Positions 45,901-54,621 of a stretch of DNA of 64,000 nucleotides are shown in pieces; position 1 is the stretch's first letter; the number at the start of each line of letters is the position of its first letter. The stretch comes from WM-3-3 sp041660045 (GTDB taxonomy: Bacteria > Pseudomonadota > Gammaproteobacteria > Methylococcales > Methylomonadaceae), in the NCBI GenBank assembly GCA_041660045.1, contig JBAZXA010000004.1, positions 186,001 through 250,000 on the forward strand, written 5' to 3'. The position numbers and the translations under genes are program-made. The notes beneath the pieces were generated by a model, which saw nothing but the letters and a program-made list of their open reading frames with translations, was not told the origin of the DNA and ran no database searches.

Positions 45901-46074
45901 CTGTGCTGGTGCCGCGCCTTCCAATGAGGCCGCAACAGTAATGGTCGGCACTTCGATGTCCGGGAAGTTTTGTTTGCCCAATTGCTTCAAGCTCATGCCG
46001 CCCAGTATGGATAACACGGCGAATAATAACAGGCTGGGGACCGGCTTACGGATGGCCCATGCGGAAAAATTCAT
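42970..46074 (-). CDS. RND efflux pump inner-membrane transporter (HAE1 family)
   Basis: A 1034-residue AcrB-like RND protein with the expected duplicated layout: N-terminal helix (RKPVPSLLLFAVLSILGGMS), porter domain, helices 2-6 with VGILVDDAIVEIENIVRHLR (proton-relay Asp pair region), second half with PKGFVPAADNSQ and GVVTKNSILLVEYA. It pumps compounds out using proton motive force. It is the last gene of a TetR-OMF-MFP-RND operon. The substrate is unknown. Confidence 0.95.
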   Translation of the reverse strand: MNFSAWAIRKPVPSLLLFAVLSILGGMSLKQLGKQNFPDIEVPTITVAASLEGAAPAQLETEVARKIEDKIAAIGGVEHVRTTITDGSVAIKVEFNIDKNSEEALNQVRNAVDGARSELPSAMAAPIVSKTTTAGGAILTYVVSAENMDEQELSWFVDNDISKRLLAVTGVGKVSRIGGVDREAHVDLDPVRIAGLGAMVSEVAAQLKKVEQDASGGRGDIGGGVQAVRTFGGVGKVDELRKLDIPLANGSHIKLDQIASVTDAIAERTTYATLDGQPVIGFDIIRNKGTSEVTVATAVRAALAGFSAEHPQVQIREAFNTTQPVEDNFTGSMHLLYEGALLAVVVVFLFLRDWRATLVAAVALPLSILPTFAAMWYFGFSLNIISLLALALVVGILVDDAIVEIENIVRHLRMGKTPLQAAMDAADEIGFAVIATTFTLVAVFLPTAFMGGIPGKFFRQFGMTAAAAVLASLLVARLLTPMMAAYILKPHPERSTGDNAVMRAYLKVVDWCLGHRLVIAIGVVLFVVGSLSLVPLLPKGFVPAADNSQTKVALELPPGSTLAQTRHIATEAERRLRELPDVTQVFVAGGVSSSGGGGPDAANTNYEVRKATLTLSLRDRTERPYKQATVEAAIRGKLADLPGVRVAVGAGGNGEKLQLTLASDDPQALRRAADAVELELRQVHGLGNITSSASLQRPEIQITPDFSKAAELGVTVEALAEVVRVASYGVYSNVMAKLNLPQRQIPIRVRLAESLRHSLDEIGQLRVAGRDGSVNLATLADIRLAGGLQQIDRLDRMRNTTFEIELGERVVGDVLAEVQQLPTMQNLPVGVHTIQSGDAQRMNELFGSFGGAMAIGVLCIYVVLVLLFGNFSQPVTILGALPLSLGGAFLALLMTGGSFSMPSVIGLLMLMGVVTKNSILLVEYAMIARRERGMGRVEAVIDSCRKRVQPILMTTIAMAAGMLPIALGFGADPSFRAPMAITVIGGLLTSTALSLVVIPVAYTAIDDMMSFARGLVGMAKPEKSNGELKPKLGE

Positions 46075-46128
46075 AATTCTACTCCTATGCCCGAGACCGC
46101 ATAATACGGTGCTTTAGCGCTGATAAAT

Positions 46129-46178
46129 GGCGATACCACTGGTATCGCCGCTGTAAGGGCCGCCGAGGGCTGCGGCGG
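46129..46178 (-). promoter_or_regulatory. Two intercistronic hairpins between the adaptor and RND genes
   Basis: GGCGATACC (46129-46137) pairs with GGTATCGCC (46141-46149) around ACT, and CCGCCG (46160-46165) with CGGCGG (46173-46178). They lie in an unusually long 159-base gap inside the operon. They may stabilise the upstream mRNA or attenuate the pump gene; no T run follows, so they are not clear terminators. Confidence 0.5.
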
Positions 46179-46233
46179 ATAGTCCGGCACCCACTGGCAC
46201 CTTACGATGCTGGTTGGATTGCTTCGGCTATGT

Positions 46234-47361
46234 TCAGATTTTGGGGGTTAGGCTCACACTGTCGCCATCTTTCAAAAAGGCGCCGCCGCTGGCAACCAAG
46301 CTGACATCGCCAGCAATGCCTTCGCGGATTTCTACCCAATTGTCGACACGGCGGCCAGTGACCACGCTACGTTGAATCACCCGCCTGGTGGTATGCTCAG
46401 AGGTATCAGATGCGTCGGCAATTTCAAACACATAATCGCGGCCATCCCGCAACACCAACGCTGTCTGCGGCACGACTAGCGCCACTTGCTTGCCGATGGC
46501 GATACTGCCTTGCAAATACATGCCCGGCTTGGCGGCAGCCTTAGGAATATCAACATAAACCAGCGCGTTGCGGGTGCTGTTGTCCACGGTTGGTGAGGTC
46601 ATCCGAACACTGCCAGTTACGCTGCCACCTCCCGGCAAGCCCAACTCAACCGCTAGGCCACTGTGGATAAGCGCAAGCTGCTGGCTATTAACTTCGGCCC
46701 GCCACTCAACCCGCCCCTGGCGCATCAGACGGAACAGCTCGGTACCCGCAGCCACAACATCGCCGAGGCCAGCGCTACGCGACGAAATGACACCATCATC
46801 TGGTGCCACAATATGCGTCTGGCTTAAGCGTATCCGTTGGTTTTCCAACTCAGCTTGTGCTAATGCCAGGTCGGCACGGGCGGTTTGCTCAGCAATCAAA
46901 TACTCGTCAATTTTCTGCGACGACAAGGCTCCGCTGTCCTGAATTTCGCGGGCACGGGCCGCGTCGGCCTTGGCCTTGGCCAAATTAGCCTGGCTTTTGT
47001 CGACGTTGGCCTGTTGCTTGTGCAATTCGGCGACGATGGTTTCATCGGCCAATACCGCTAAATCCTGACCGCGCTTAACCTGGCTACCAACATCAACCAA
47101 AACTTGCTTAATGCGTAGGCTACCGATTTCAGCGCCAATTTTGGCTTCTTGCCAGGCCGCCACCGCGCCGTTAACCTTGATCGTCATCAGCCAATCCTGT
47201 TGCGAGGGTGTCAGCGTCTCCACTGCAAGTACGGCCTTAGGCCTGGCAGCGACCGCCGCCGGTGCCGGTGAGCTTGTTAAAGCCGGTAAAACAATGCTTA
47301 AACCGACTAGCGTCAAGCCGACAATCAAAATCGGTAACAAAAACCTTAATCTAATCTTCAT
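46234..47361 (-). CDS. RND periplasmic adaptor (membrane fusion protein)
   Basis: A 375-residue membrane fusion protein with an N-terminal membrane anchor (about 8-30), the biotinyl-lipoyl-like halves (IGAEIGSLRIKQVLVDVGSQ; THIVAPDDGVISSRSAGLGD) around a coiled-coil hairpin, and beta-barrel and membrane-proximal domains. It connects the RND pump with the outer-membrane channel. It overlaps the upstream OMF gene by four bases. Confidence 0.94.
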   Translation of the reverse strand: MKIRLRFLLPILIVGLTLVGLSIVLPALTSSPAPAAVAARPKAVLAVETLTPSQQDWLMTIKVNGAVAAWQEAKIGAEIGSLRIKQVLVDVGSQVKRGQDLAVLADETIVAELHKQQANVDKSQANLAKAKADAARAREIQDSGALSSQKIDEYLIAEQTARADLALAQAELENQRIRLSQTHIVAPDDGVISSRSAGLGDVVAAGTELFRLMRQGRVEWRAEVNSQQLALIHSGLAVELGLPGGGSVTGSVRMTSPTVDNSTRNALVYVDIPKAAAKPGMYLQGSIAIGKQVALVVPQTALVLRDGRDYVFEIADASDTSEHTTRRVIQRSVVTGRRVDNWVEIREGIAGDVSLVASGGAFLKDGDSVSLTPKI

Positions 47362-48827
47362 AGTTGCTTCTCATGTCCACTATCACCGGCGTTTACCTGC
47401 GTGGCCTCGGCGCGCCAACCGCCGCCCAGTGCCTTATACAACGCGATCCAGTACTGCACGCGGTTTTGTTGTTGGCTAATGTGGCTGATTTCCTGCGTGA
47501 TCATCTGGCTGCGCGCATCCTCTAACGACAGCAAACTCAGGCCACCGGCGCGCCAATTGATCTCAGCCGCCTGAAAATACTGGCGATATTGCCCAGCGCT
47601 ACGGCCTTCGGCTTTTTCCCGTTGTTCGGCACCGTTCAAATTCACCAAAGCTTGTTCAACTTCCTTGACCGCAGTCCGTATATCGCTTTGGTAAGTGGCT
47701 AACGCGCTGGCGTAACTGGCTTCGGCACTATTGACTTTAGAACGCAACTCGCCGCCGTCAAATATCGGTAAGTTAATGGTTGGGCCTATCGACCAAGTGT
47801 TACTGCTTAAGTTTATGCCCGTCGTTTCGGTTTTGCGCCTGCCAATCGAACCGGTCAGGCTAATGCTGGGATAGCGCTTGGCAACCGCATTGCCGATGTC
47901 AGCGCTGGCCGCCGCAAGCTTACGCTCGTCAGCGGCCAAGTCCGGACGCTGGGTTAGCAGGTCGGCAGGCACGCTAGCCACTTGAAATTGCACCGGTGTC
48001 GGTATGCCCTTGCCACTAGCCAAAAACGCACGTAACTCGGCTTCGCCCAAACCGGTCAGTGCCACTAGCGCTTTAACAGTGTTGTCGCATTCGACATGTT
48101 GGGCGATTAGGCTGGATTCGCTGGCGTGCAGGCTGGCTTCGGCCAATACTGCGTCAGCCGGTGACGAAAATCCGGCATGCGCCAGAATACCGGTCAAACG
48201 TGCGGTATCCTGTTTTGAACTGATGGCGTTTTGATAGGCGGCCACCGCCAATTCACAGGCCCGATAACTGACATAGTCGCTGGCCACTTCGGCCGCCAGA
48301 CTAATTTTTGCATTCTGCCAAGACAATTCAGCCGACCTCACGCGGGCTTGCTCGGCCTGTTGGTTGAAGGCGTATTTGCCGAATAAATCCAGCTCCCAAC
48401 TGGCATCCAAACTGCCAGACAAAATTTGGGTAATACCGGTACTAAAACCCGTATTGTTAACCCCAGTGGTTTGCGAGTTGGTACCAACAGCGCTGCCACC
48501 CTTAGAGCGACTATAGCTAGTTTTACCGGTTAGGCTAGGAAAGCTGCTAGCATCGGCGCTGCTCAGGCTAGCGCGCGCCGAGGCAATACTCGCTACAGCC
48601 TGTTCCAGTGTAGGGTTATCTTTTTCGGCGGCCTGCAGCAAGCGTGTCAATGGCGGGTCATCAAACTGGCGCCACCAATCGAGAAATGCCGTTGCGCCGC
48701 CAACATCCGTGCGCTGGGCTTGCCAATGTGCTGGTGTGTCTACGGTCGGCTTAACATAGTCTGGAAACACGCTGCAACCCGCTAATACGCTACTGCCGGT
48801 CAGCATTGCCAGGATGACTGCCCTCAT
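47358..48827 (-). CDS. RND outer-membrane factor lipoprotein (NodT/OprM type)
   Basis: From the ATG at 48827 the protein has 489 residues and a lipoprotein signal with lipobox LAGC (cysteine about residue 18). SVFPDYVKPTVDTPAHW and WWRQFDDPPLTRLLQAA are typical of the NodT/OprM family, as is WSIGPTINLPIFDGG. The ATG overlaps the tetR stop (ATGA), which decides the start; the open frame to 48899 lies inside tetR. Confidence 0.93.
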   Translation of the reverse strand: MRAVILAMLTGSSVLAGCSVFPDYVKPTVDTPAHWQAQRTDVGGATAFLDWWRQFDDPPLTRLLQAAEKDNPTLEQAVASIASARASLSSADASSFPSLTGKTSYSRSKGGSAVGTNSQTTGVNNTGFSTGITQILSGSLDASWELDLFGKYAFNQQAEQARVRSAELSWQNAKISLAAEVASDYVSYRACELAVAAYQNAISSKQDTARLTGILAHAGFSSPADAVLAEASLHASESSLIAQHVECDNTVKALVALTGLGEAELRAFLASGKGIPTPVQFQVASVPADLLTQRPDLAADERKLAAASADIGNAVAKRYPSISLTGSIGRRKTETTGINLSSNTWSIGPTINLPIFDGGELRSKVNSAEASYASALATYQSDIRTAVKEVEQALVNLNGAEQREKAEGRSAGQYRQYFQAAEINWRAGGLSLLSLEDARSQMITQEISHISQQQNRVQYWIALYKALGGGWRAEATQVNAGDSGHEKQL

Positions 48828-49477
48828 GACGGCCTCCGTTCCACGATGCCGTATAAAAACACCTGCACGACTAATGCAACGTGGGCCTTGGCATTCCAAT
48901 CAACTTCTAGATTACCGAACAATGCCTTGTTTCTTGGCACGGCAAACAGCATTTCCAAAAACAAGGTTGCCGCAAGTTCAGCATCTTGTATCAGCAAGCC
49001 CTCCTTCTCGCGATGCCTATTTAGATAATCCGCTATCACCGCTTCTATACGCTTGGGGCCTGAAGTTTCAATCAGTTTGCTCAATTCCGGAAAGTGCATC
49101 GCTTCGGCAACACCCATCCGATAAAACGAGATCATCTGGGGTTGCATAACCTTAGCCAGCATGTTTTCGCCAAGTGTGATCAAACCCTCTCGGCAAGGCA
49201 TTTGTTCCAAATTCTCAATACCTTGTAATTCGGAAATATCGCTATCGATCATATGGTCGATTGAAGCCAGCATCAATTCAGCCTTGTTTTTGTAGCGTTC
49301 GTAAATAGTCCGGGTCGACACCCCCGCCGCCGCCGCAATATTTGCAATGCTGGTGTTACCGTAACCCTTGCGCATGAACATCGCCAAAGCCTGGTCTAAT
49401 AAATGACCATTGCGCTCAATTTCAGTGCCAGCTTTCGGCCGTCCCACTTTGGGCTTATTGGTCGTTTCTGCTGTCAT
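48824..49477 (-). CDS. TetR family repressor of the RND operon
   Basis: A 217-residue regulator with an N-terminal HTH (NTSIANIAAAAGVSTRTIYE, RYKNKAELM) and a C-terminal TetR ligand domain. It is the first gene of the operon; GGAG lies seven bases before the ATG. The 30-bp palindrome 13 bases upstream of its ATG is its likely operator, so it should repress itself and the pump. Confidence 0.93.
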   Translation of the reverse strand: MTAETTNKPKVGRPKAGTEIERNGHLLDQALAMFMRKGYGNTSIANIAAAAGVSTRTIYERYKNKAELMLASIDHMIDSDISELQGIENLEQMPCREGLITLGENMLAKVMQPQMISFYRMGVAEAMHFPELSKLIETSGPKRIEAVIADYLNRHREKEGLLIQDAELAATLFLEMLFAVPRNKALFGNLEVDWNAKAHVALVVQVFLYGIVERRPS

Positions 49478-49489
49478 CGTCTACTCCGC

Positions 49490-49519
49490 TAATAAAAATA
49501 AAACGTTTCATTTTTATTA
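49490..49519. promoter_or_regulatory. 30-bp palindromic operator for the TetR repressor
   Basis: TAATAAAAAT (49490-49499) is exactly complementary to ATTTTTATTA (49510-49519), and the centre A-AAACGTTT-C has the perfect palindrome AAACGTTT. Only one base pair in 30 breaks the symmetry. It sits just before tetR and probably overlaps the promoter. Confidence 0.8.
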
Positions 49520-50041
49520 TTGCCGAAAAATAGATTCCTGGCAAGTGCTAACAACTAATTATTTTGCTATCTGAAATACAGAGGCTAACTAAACGTTAGC
49601 TATCCACTGAAGAAATTCATTTTGATGAAGTTGGATATTGCGGCCTCTTTACTAGCCTTTTGACGCGTTAAACCTTTTCGCAATCTCAAAAAATTCTAGT
49701 CTTAAATATCCCCACTAGCAGGTACAAAGATTTCGGATGCAGAGGGCTTACCAGCCTAATGCCTACCTGCGGGGTAACATACGACAACGCTTTATCCTGG
49801 CCCTTGCTGTAAGATTAGCCTTATCCGGTAACTTGTAGCTGCCGCCTTATTTACACAACACGATATAGTTCAGTTGAATAAGGCAGCAAGCCAGGATGGC
49901 AAGATTGACTGATATTTGCAATTTTTGGCTATGCCAAGTGACGTAATCCAGCAGCAATACGGCATCTTTAGCCCGCGTAACGCTTGCTGCAACCAAATCG
50001 AATTACAAAAAATATTTTAAAAATTAGGCCGATAAACCACG
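49520..50041. other. Intergenic region between tetR and the molybdenum hydroxylase cluster
   Basis: No gene recognised. An imperfect inverted repeat (GCTGCCGCCTTATT near 49839-49852 against AATAAGGCAGC near 49878-49888) could be a weak hairpin. It lies downstream of the oxidoreductase cluster and upstream of tetR. Confidence 0.4.
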
Positions 50042-52408
50042 TTAAGCCCCATCTTTTAGCAACTGGCCCCGAATAGGCAGTTGCCGGATGCGTTGGCCTG
50101 TGGCTGCATAAATGGCGTTGCACAAGGCCGGCGCGATAGGCGGCACAGCGGGTTCGCCCACGCCGCCAAGCGGCGTATCAAAGCCGCTGTTATGTACCAG
50201 ATGCACCCGAATTTCGCGTGGCGCATCGTCCATACGGGTGAGCTGGTAAGTATGGAAGTTATCCTGTATGACCGCGCCTTCCTTAAAGCTGATTTCACCC
50301 AAGGTAGCCAAACTGACACCCATGATGCAAGCGCCCTCAATCTGCGAACGGATGCGTTCCGGATTGACCTGAGGGCCGCAATCCACAGCCACATCAACGC
50401 GGGGGATACTCAGCATACCGCTTTCATCGACCGCCACTTCCACCACAACGGCAATGTAAGTGACAAAGCTGTAATGCGCGGCAATGCCCAATCCTTGCCC
50501 TTTAGCTAGCGTTCGTCCCCAGCCTGCCTCGCGCGCAGCGGTTTCGACCACGGCACGCAAACGCCCAGTGTCCACGGGGTATATTTCTGGTGATTCACCC
50601 TGATTCCAAGTATCACTAAGTGTGCGTGGATCAATACGCCTAGGCGGGCCGATCAGGTCAAGCAGGAAATCCTTAGGGTCGCGTGCTGCCATCGCAGCTA
50701 ATTCGGCTACAAAAGATTGGATGGCGAAGGCATGTGGAATGTTAGACACCGAACGGAACCAGCCTATGCGGGTATGCGCGGCGGCTTCTGGATTTTCGAT
50801 ACGCAAATTGGGGATGGCAAAAGGCACATTGATGACACCCATACCCAGTTCTGCCTGCGCTTGATGCCTACTGTCCGGACCAAACGTGGACGACAGCGTT
50901 GGCGCTACCGTCCTATGTAACCAAGCCACTGGCTTGCCTTGGTCATCCAGCCCAGCCTCCAGGCGCTCAACTGAAACCGTGTGGAAATAGGAATGCTGCA
51001 AATCGTCCTCACGCGTCCAGGTTACCTTGACTGCCTTGCCGTTCATCGCCTGCGACAATAGCGCCGCTTCGACAACATAGTCAGGTTTGGATTTACGTCC
51101 GAAACCACCGCCCAATAACGTGACATGCACCGTGACCTTGTCTTCCGGTAGTTTAAGCCATTTGGCCACATATTTCCGAGAGGCCTGTGGGGCTTGTGTA
51201 CACGCCCAGACTTCACAATGTCCTTTGATGATGCGGGCTGTCGCCGCCGGTGGTTCCATGGGCGCTTGGGCGAGATGCGGCGCGTAATATTCAGCTTCCG
51301 CGTGTTTGGCCGCCGTTTTTAAGGCCGCATCGATGTCGCCATCATTGCGCACCACTTTGCCAGGTTTGCGCGCGGCGGCTTCAAGTTCGGCCTTGTAGAC
51401 ATCGGAATCATAACCGCCATTAACGCCTTTTTCCCATTCGATCTTGAGTGCCTTGCGCCCTAAAATAGCGGCCCAAGTATTGTTGGCAAGCACGGCGATG
51501 CCCCCGAGTGGGTTGAAATCGGCGGGCGGAGGACTACTTTTTAGCTCAATAACTTTTACCACGCCAGGTACTTTCAGTGCCTCCTTGGCATCGTAACGCA
51601 AGACCTTGCCGCCATACACGGGTGGCCGCGCTATCACGGCGTAAAGCATATCTTTAAGGCGTATGTCGATACCATACTGTGCCCGGCCAGTGACTATGTC
51701 CTCGCCATCGTAAATTCCGACTTGCCCTTTGCCGATGTAGCGGAATTCCGCCGGATTTTTCAGCCGTAAGGTTGCGCGCGCAGGCACTGGCAATTTTGCC
51801 GCAGCTTTAGCTAATTGACCGTAGCCGAGTGTTCTGCCGGTGCTGGAATGGATCACATGATTTTGCTCTGCACGGACTTCCTCTAGCGGTACCCGCCATT
51901 GCGCCGCAGCCGCGGATTCCAACATGGTACGGGCGGCCGCACCGACCCGGCGCATAGGCAAAAAGAAGTGGCGCATACTGCGGGAACCATCCGTATCCTG
52001 GTTGCCGTAGCGTACTTCATCGCCTGGCGCCTGCTGGACACGGACTTTCTGCCAATCAGCTTCAAGTTCGTCAGCCACCACCATGGGTAAACTGGTGCGT
52101 ATGCCCTGTCCCATTTCCGAACGGTGGCACACAATAGTCACTGTGCCGTCGGCCGCTATCGCAACAAACACCAGCGGATCATCTACCCAACCGTGCGGCA
52201 TCGCATCGGCGCCATATTTGTTTGTTTGTGGTGCGGCGGCAGTTTCATCCGCCCTAAGCAAGCTAGGAAAGCCCGCTGCCAGGACAAACCCGGTCAGCGC
52301 CAAATCCTTAAGAAACGCGCGTCGGCTAATGTTAGCAATACAAAAGCTGTCCTCGTCTGCACTCACTATATCAACACCCACTGTTGGTCTATCCGGTAGC
52401 TTTTTCAT
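50042..52408 (-). CDS. Molybdenum hydroxylase large subunit (IorB-like, Tat-exported)
   Basis: From the ATG at 52408 the protein has 788 residues. A twin-arginine signal (SRRAFLKDLALTGFVLAAG) starts near residue 29. The rest is a xanthine oxidase/aldehyde dehydrogenase-type molybdenum-binding subunit: CHRSEMGQGIRTSLPMVVAD, TLLGGGFGRKSKPDYVVEAA, AQAPMEPPAATA, GVGEPAVPPIAPAL with the catalytic glutamate. It resembles isoquinoline 1-oxidoreductase beta subunits. Its start overlaps the small subunit stop (ATGA). The substrate is probably an aldehyde or N-heterocycle, oxidised in the periplasm. The open frame to 52480 is less likely. Confidence 0.9.
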   Translation of the reverse strand: MKKLPDRPTVGVDIVSADEDSFCIANISRRAFLKDLALTGFVLAAGFPSLLRADETAAAPQTNKYGADAMPHGWVDDPLVFVAIAADGTVTIVCHRSEMGQGIRTSLPMVVADELEADWQKVRVQQAPGDEVRYGNQDTDGSRSMRHFFLPMRRVGAAARTMLESAAAAQWRVPLEEVRAEQNHVIHSSTGRTLGYGQLAKAAAKLPVPARATLRLKNPAEFRYIGKGQVGIYDGEDIVTGRAQYGIDIRLKDMLYAVIARPPVYGGKVLRYDAKEALKVPGVVKVIELKSSPPPADFNPLGGIAVLANNTWAAILGRKALKIEWEKGVNGGYDSDVYKAELEAAARKPGKVVRNDGDIDAALKTAAKHAEAEYYAPHLAQAPMEPPAATARIIKGHCEVWACTQAPQASRKYVAKWLKLPEDKVTVHVTLLGGGFGRKSKPDYVVEAALLSQAMNGKAVKVTWTREDDLQHSYFHTVSVERLEAGLDDQGKPVAWLHRTVAPTLSSTFGPDSRHQAQAELGMGVINVPFAIPNLRIENPEAAAHTRIGWFRSVSNIPHAFAIQSFVAELAAMAARDPKDFLLDLIGPPRRIDPRTLSDTWNQGESPEIYPVDTGRLRAVVETAAREAGWGRTLAKGQGLGIAAHYSFVTYIAVVVEVAVDESGMLSIPRVDVAVDCGPQVNPERIRSQIEGACIMGVSLATLGEISFKEGAVIQDNFHTYQLTRMDDAPREIRVHLVHNSGFDTPLGGVGEPAVPPIAPALCNAIYAATGQRIRQLPIRGQLLKDGA

Positions 52409-52872
52409 GATTTGGTGACCTCTGTCAAGGCGGCCTGCTTGATGGCAGCGCGTATGCGTGGATAAGTACCGCACCGGCAAATATTCCCGCTCATGGCCTG
52501 GTCGATATCAGCATCTGTTGGCTTAGGATTATGTTTAAGCAACGCCGTGGCGGTCATAATCTGACCAGACTGGCAATAGCCACATTGCGGCACCCCCAAG
52601 GACAGCCAAGTGGCCTGGACTTTCTGCCCTATTGCGTCCTGGTTGATAGCTTCAATGGTTACGATTTGCTTGCCCACGACTGCTGAGATAGGCGTCACAC
52701 AAGAACGGATTGGCTCACCGTCAAGGTGTACCGTACAGGCGCCGCAAAACGCTATACCGCAGCCAAATTTGGTGCCGGTTAGCCCCAAGGCATCGCGTAA
52801 TACCCAGAGCAGGGGCGTATCGGCAGCTAAGTTGATCTGACGGGATTTGCCGTTGATAGTAAGTGTGATCAT
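52405..52872 (-). CDS. Molybdenum hydroxylase [2Fe-2S] subunit (IorA-like)
   Basis: A 155-residue iron-sulfur subunit with the plant-type ferredoxin cluster motif FGCGIAFCGACTVHLDGEPI...C and the second cluster motif CGYCQSGQ ... GNICRCGTY. It passes electrons from the molybdenum centre of the partner subunit. No FAD subunit is encoded nearby, as is typical of the two-subunit IorAB type. Confidence 0.95.
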   Translation of the reverse strand: MITLTINGKSRQINLAADTPLLWVLRDALGLTGTKFGCGIAFCGACTVHLDGEPIRSCVTPISAVVGKQIVTIEAINQDAIGQKVQATWLSLGVPQCGYCQSGQIMTATALLKHNPKPTDADIDQAMSGNICRCGTYPRIRAAIKQAALTEVTKS

Positions 52873-53010
52873 TTGATGTTCCTTCCTCCAAAAACCGGGT
52901 TAAAAGGTTACCCTAGCCGTGGTTTAGCTCAAATCTTACTCAGGTTCCACCATCGAGTAAAGCTGCCTGGGCGGGGCTTTGTAACTAGATTGTAATCGGC
53001 TTTTTTATGC

Positions 53011-53817
53011 TTAGCTTGCCGACAGCCCTTTGTGCAATGGATGGCCGCAGCCGCCGCGGCGCACTAACACCATTTCACTGATAATCGACAGCGCTATCTC
53101 TTCTGGTAGTTTTGCCCCTAAATCCAGGCCAGCCGGAGCGCGTACCCTGGCCAAGCTGGTCTCAGAATAGCCTTCCTGCGCCAACCGCTTTAATACCAGT
53201 TGTGCGCGCTTGTGGCTGGAAACTAGCGCGATATACAACGCTTCGGATTGCAAGGCACGTGTTAAGGACTCATAGTCGCCCTTATGATGGCTGGCCACGA
53301 CCACGAAATCGCCGGGCTGCGGCCATAATTGTTGATAACGGCAATCGTCACTGATGACACTGCGGGCGGTGAGAAAGCGTTCTGCTTTGGCCTGTGGGTC
53401 ATTAACGATCACCTCAAAGCCTAAGTGGGCGGCAAATTCACTAAGACTTTCCACGATGCGCCCAAAACCCATTAGCCAGAGCACTGGATTTGGCAACATC
53501 GGTTCGATATACACCCGCATACTGCCACCGCACGGCATACCCGCTCCGAAAACCTCATCATTCAAGTCAATTTCTATCACCTGGGGTTCTCCGGTTTCAA
53601 GACAGGTTAGTGCCGCCTCGGACACCATGGACTGCGCGCAGCCGCCGCCAACCCAGCCAGCGATGATGTTACCCGACCGATCGATTAGCGCCTTAGCGGC
53701 GGGCTTAGCCGAGGATGAACCCAGTATTTCCACGACCGTGGCCAGAACATATGGTTGGCGTGCTTTACGCAGTTCCAGCTGGTATTCGAGAAGATCCCTG
53801 ATCATGTTGGTTTTCAA
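53011..53817 (-). CDS. XdhC-family molybdenum cofactor insertion protein
   Basis: A 268-residue XdhC/CoxI protein: YVLATVVEILGSSSAKPAAK at the start, GWVGGGCAQSMV, PCGGSMRVYIEP, and a Rossmann-like C-terminal half (LWLMGFGRIVESLSEFAA). XdhC matures xanthine dehydrogenase-type enzymes by handling the sulfurated cofactor. It overlaps the MocA-like gene by four bases and precedes the hydroxylase genes, so it probably serves them. Confidence 0.92.
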   Translation of the reverse strand: MKTNMIRDLLEYQLELRKARQPYVLATVVEILGSSSAKPAAKALIDRSGNIIAGWVGGGCAQSMVSEAALTCLETGEPQVIEIDLNDEVFGAGMPCGGSMRVYIEPMLPNPVLWLMGFGRIVESLSEFAAHLGFEVIVNDPQAKAERFLTARSVISDDCRYQQLWPQPGDFVVVASHHKGDYESLTRALQSEALYIALVSSHKRAQLVLKRLAQEGYSETSLARVRAPAGLDLGAKLPEEIALSIISEMVLVRRGGCGHPLHKGLSAS

Positions 53818-54395
53818 TTATTATTTAAGGCGTTTAAGTCTTCAGGTCTATCTATATCCAAAAGCACGCCGGAATCATCACAGTCTATGAGCTGGAGCTG
53901 TTCAAGATGGCGCTGAAGCACCGCTTTCGCGCCCTCATCACCACTCAATGCTATCAGTTCAGGGCCTAACACGTGTGCAAAGCCTACGGGATGTCCGCGT
54001 TGGCCTTGCCAGCGCGGTGCCGCGATAGTTGCGCCATTGCGTAGTGCATCAGCCAGTTTAATGATTGTTGCCGGCGCTATCCACGGCATATCCGCCAGGG
54101 CGATTAGCCAGCCCGCAGCGTCTGGCCGTGCCTGGACACCGAAAGCAAGGCTCGCGCCCATGCCTAGCCCGGCATCGGCGCAAACCTGCACTTCAGCGCC
54201 TGCTGCCAGCAAAAGGCTGGCGATTTCCCCGCAGCCAGGCCTAACCACCGCCAATACAGCCTCCGTACCCGCCACCAAGTTACAGCATGCCTGCACTGCC
54301 ACCAAGTTACCGTTGGGCAAGCGATGCCTTAGTTTTTCTGCGCCAAAGCGCTGACTAGCTCCGGCGGCCAGCAAGATACCAACAATTTGGCCCAT
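53814..54395 (-). CDS. MocA-like molybdopterin nucleotidyltransferase
   Basis: A 193-residue nucleotidyltransferase with the signature LLAAGASQRFGAEKL, MGASLAFGV, ADMPWIAP and RGHPVGF. This is the MocA/MobA-like group that makes molybdopterin cytosine dinucleotide for xanthine-oxidase family enzymes. First gene of the cluster mocA-xdhC-iorA-iorB. Confidence 0.9.
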   Translation of the reverse strand: MGQIVGILLAAGASQRFGAEKLRHRLPNGNLVAVQACCNLVAGTEAVLAVVRPGCGEIASLLLAAGAEVQVCADAGLGMGASLAFGVQARPDAAGWLIALADMPWIAPATIIKLADALRNGATIAAPRWQGQRGHPVGFAHVLGPELIALSGDEGAKAVLQRHLEQLQLIDCDDSGVLLDIDRPEDLNALNNN

Positions 54396-54621
54396 CAGCC
54401 TAAATACAAGCTAAGGCGGCCGCTTGGGAAGATCAAAGTCCGGGTAATCATGGTCTGAAGCCAAACGTATTGAGGTGATGAACTTTATCACTGCCCCCTT
54501 TGATTAGCAAGATTAGGGGTTTGTGCGGCTTTGGAACGGTTTTGCTAGTTTTATCATTAAAGCTAAGCCTTATAATCAAAAAGTCTTGCGTAAGCTAAGC
54601 CATTAAAAGCTTCAATCCAAC

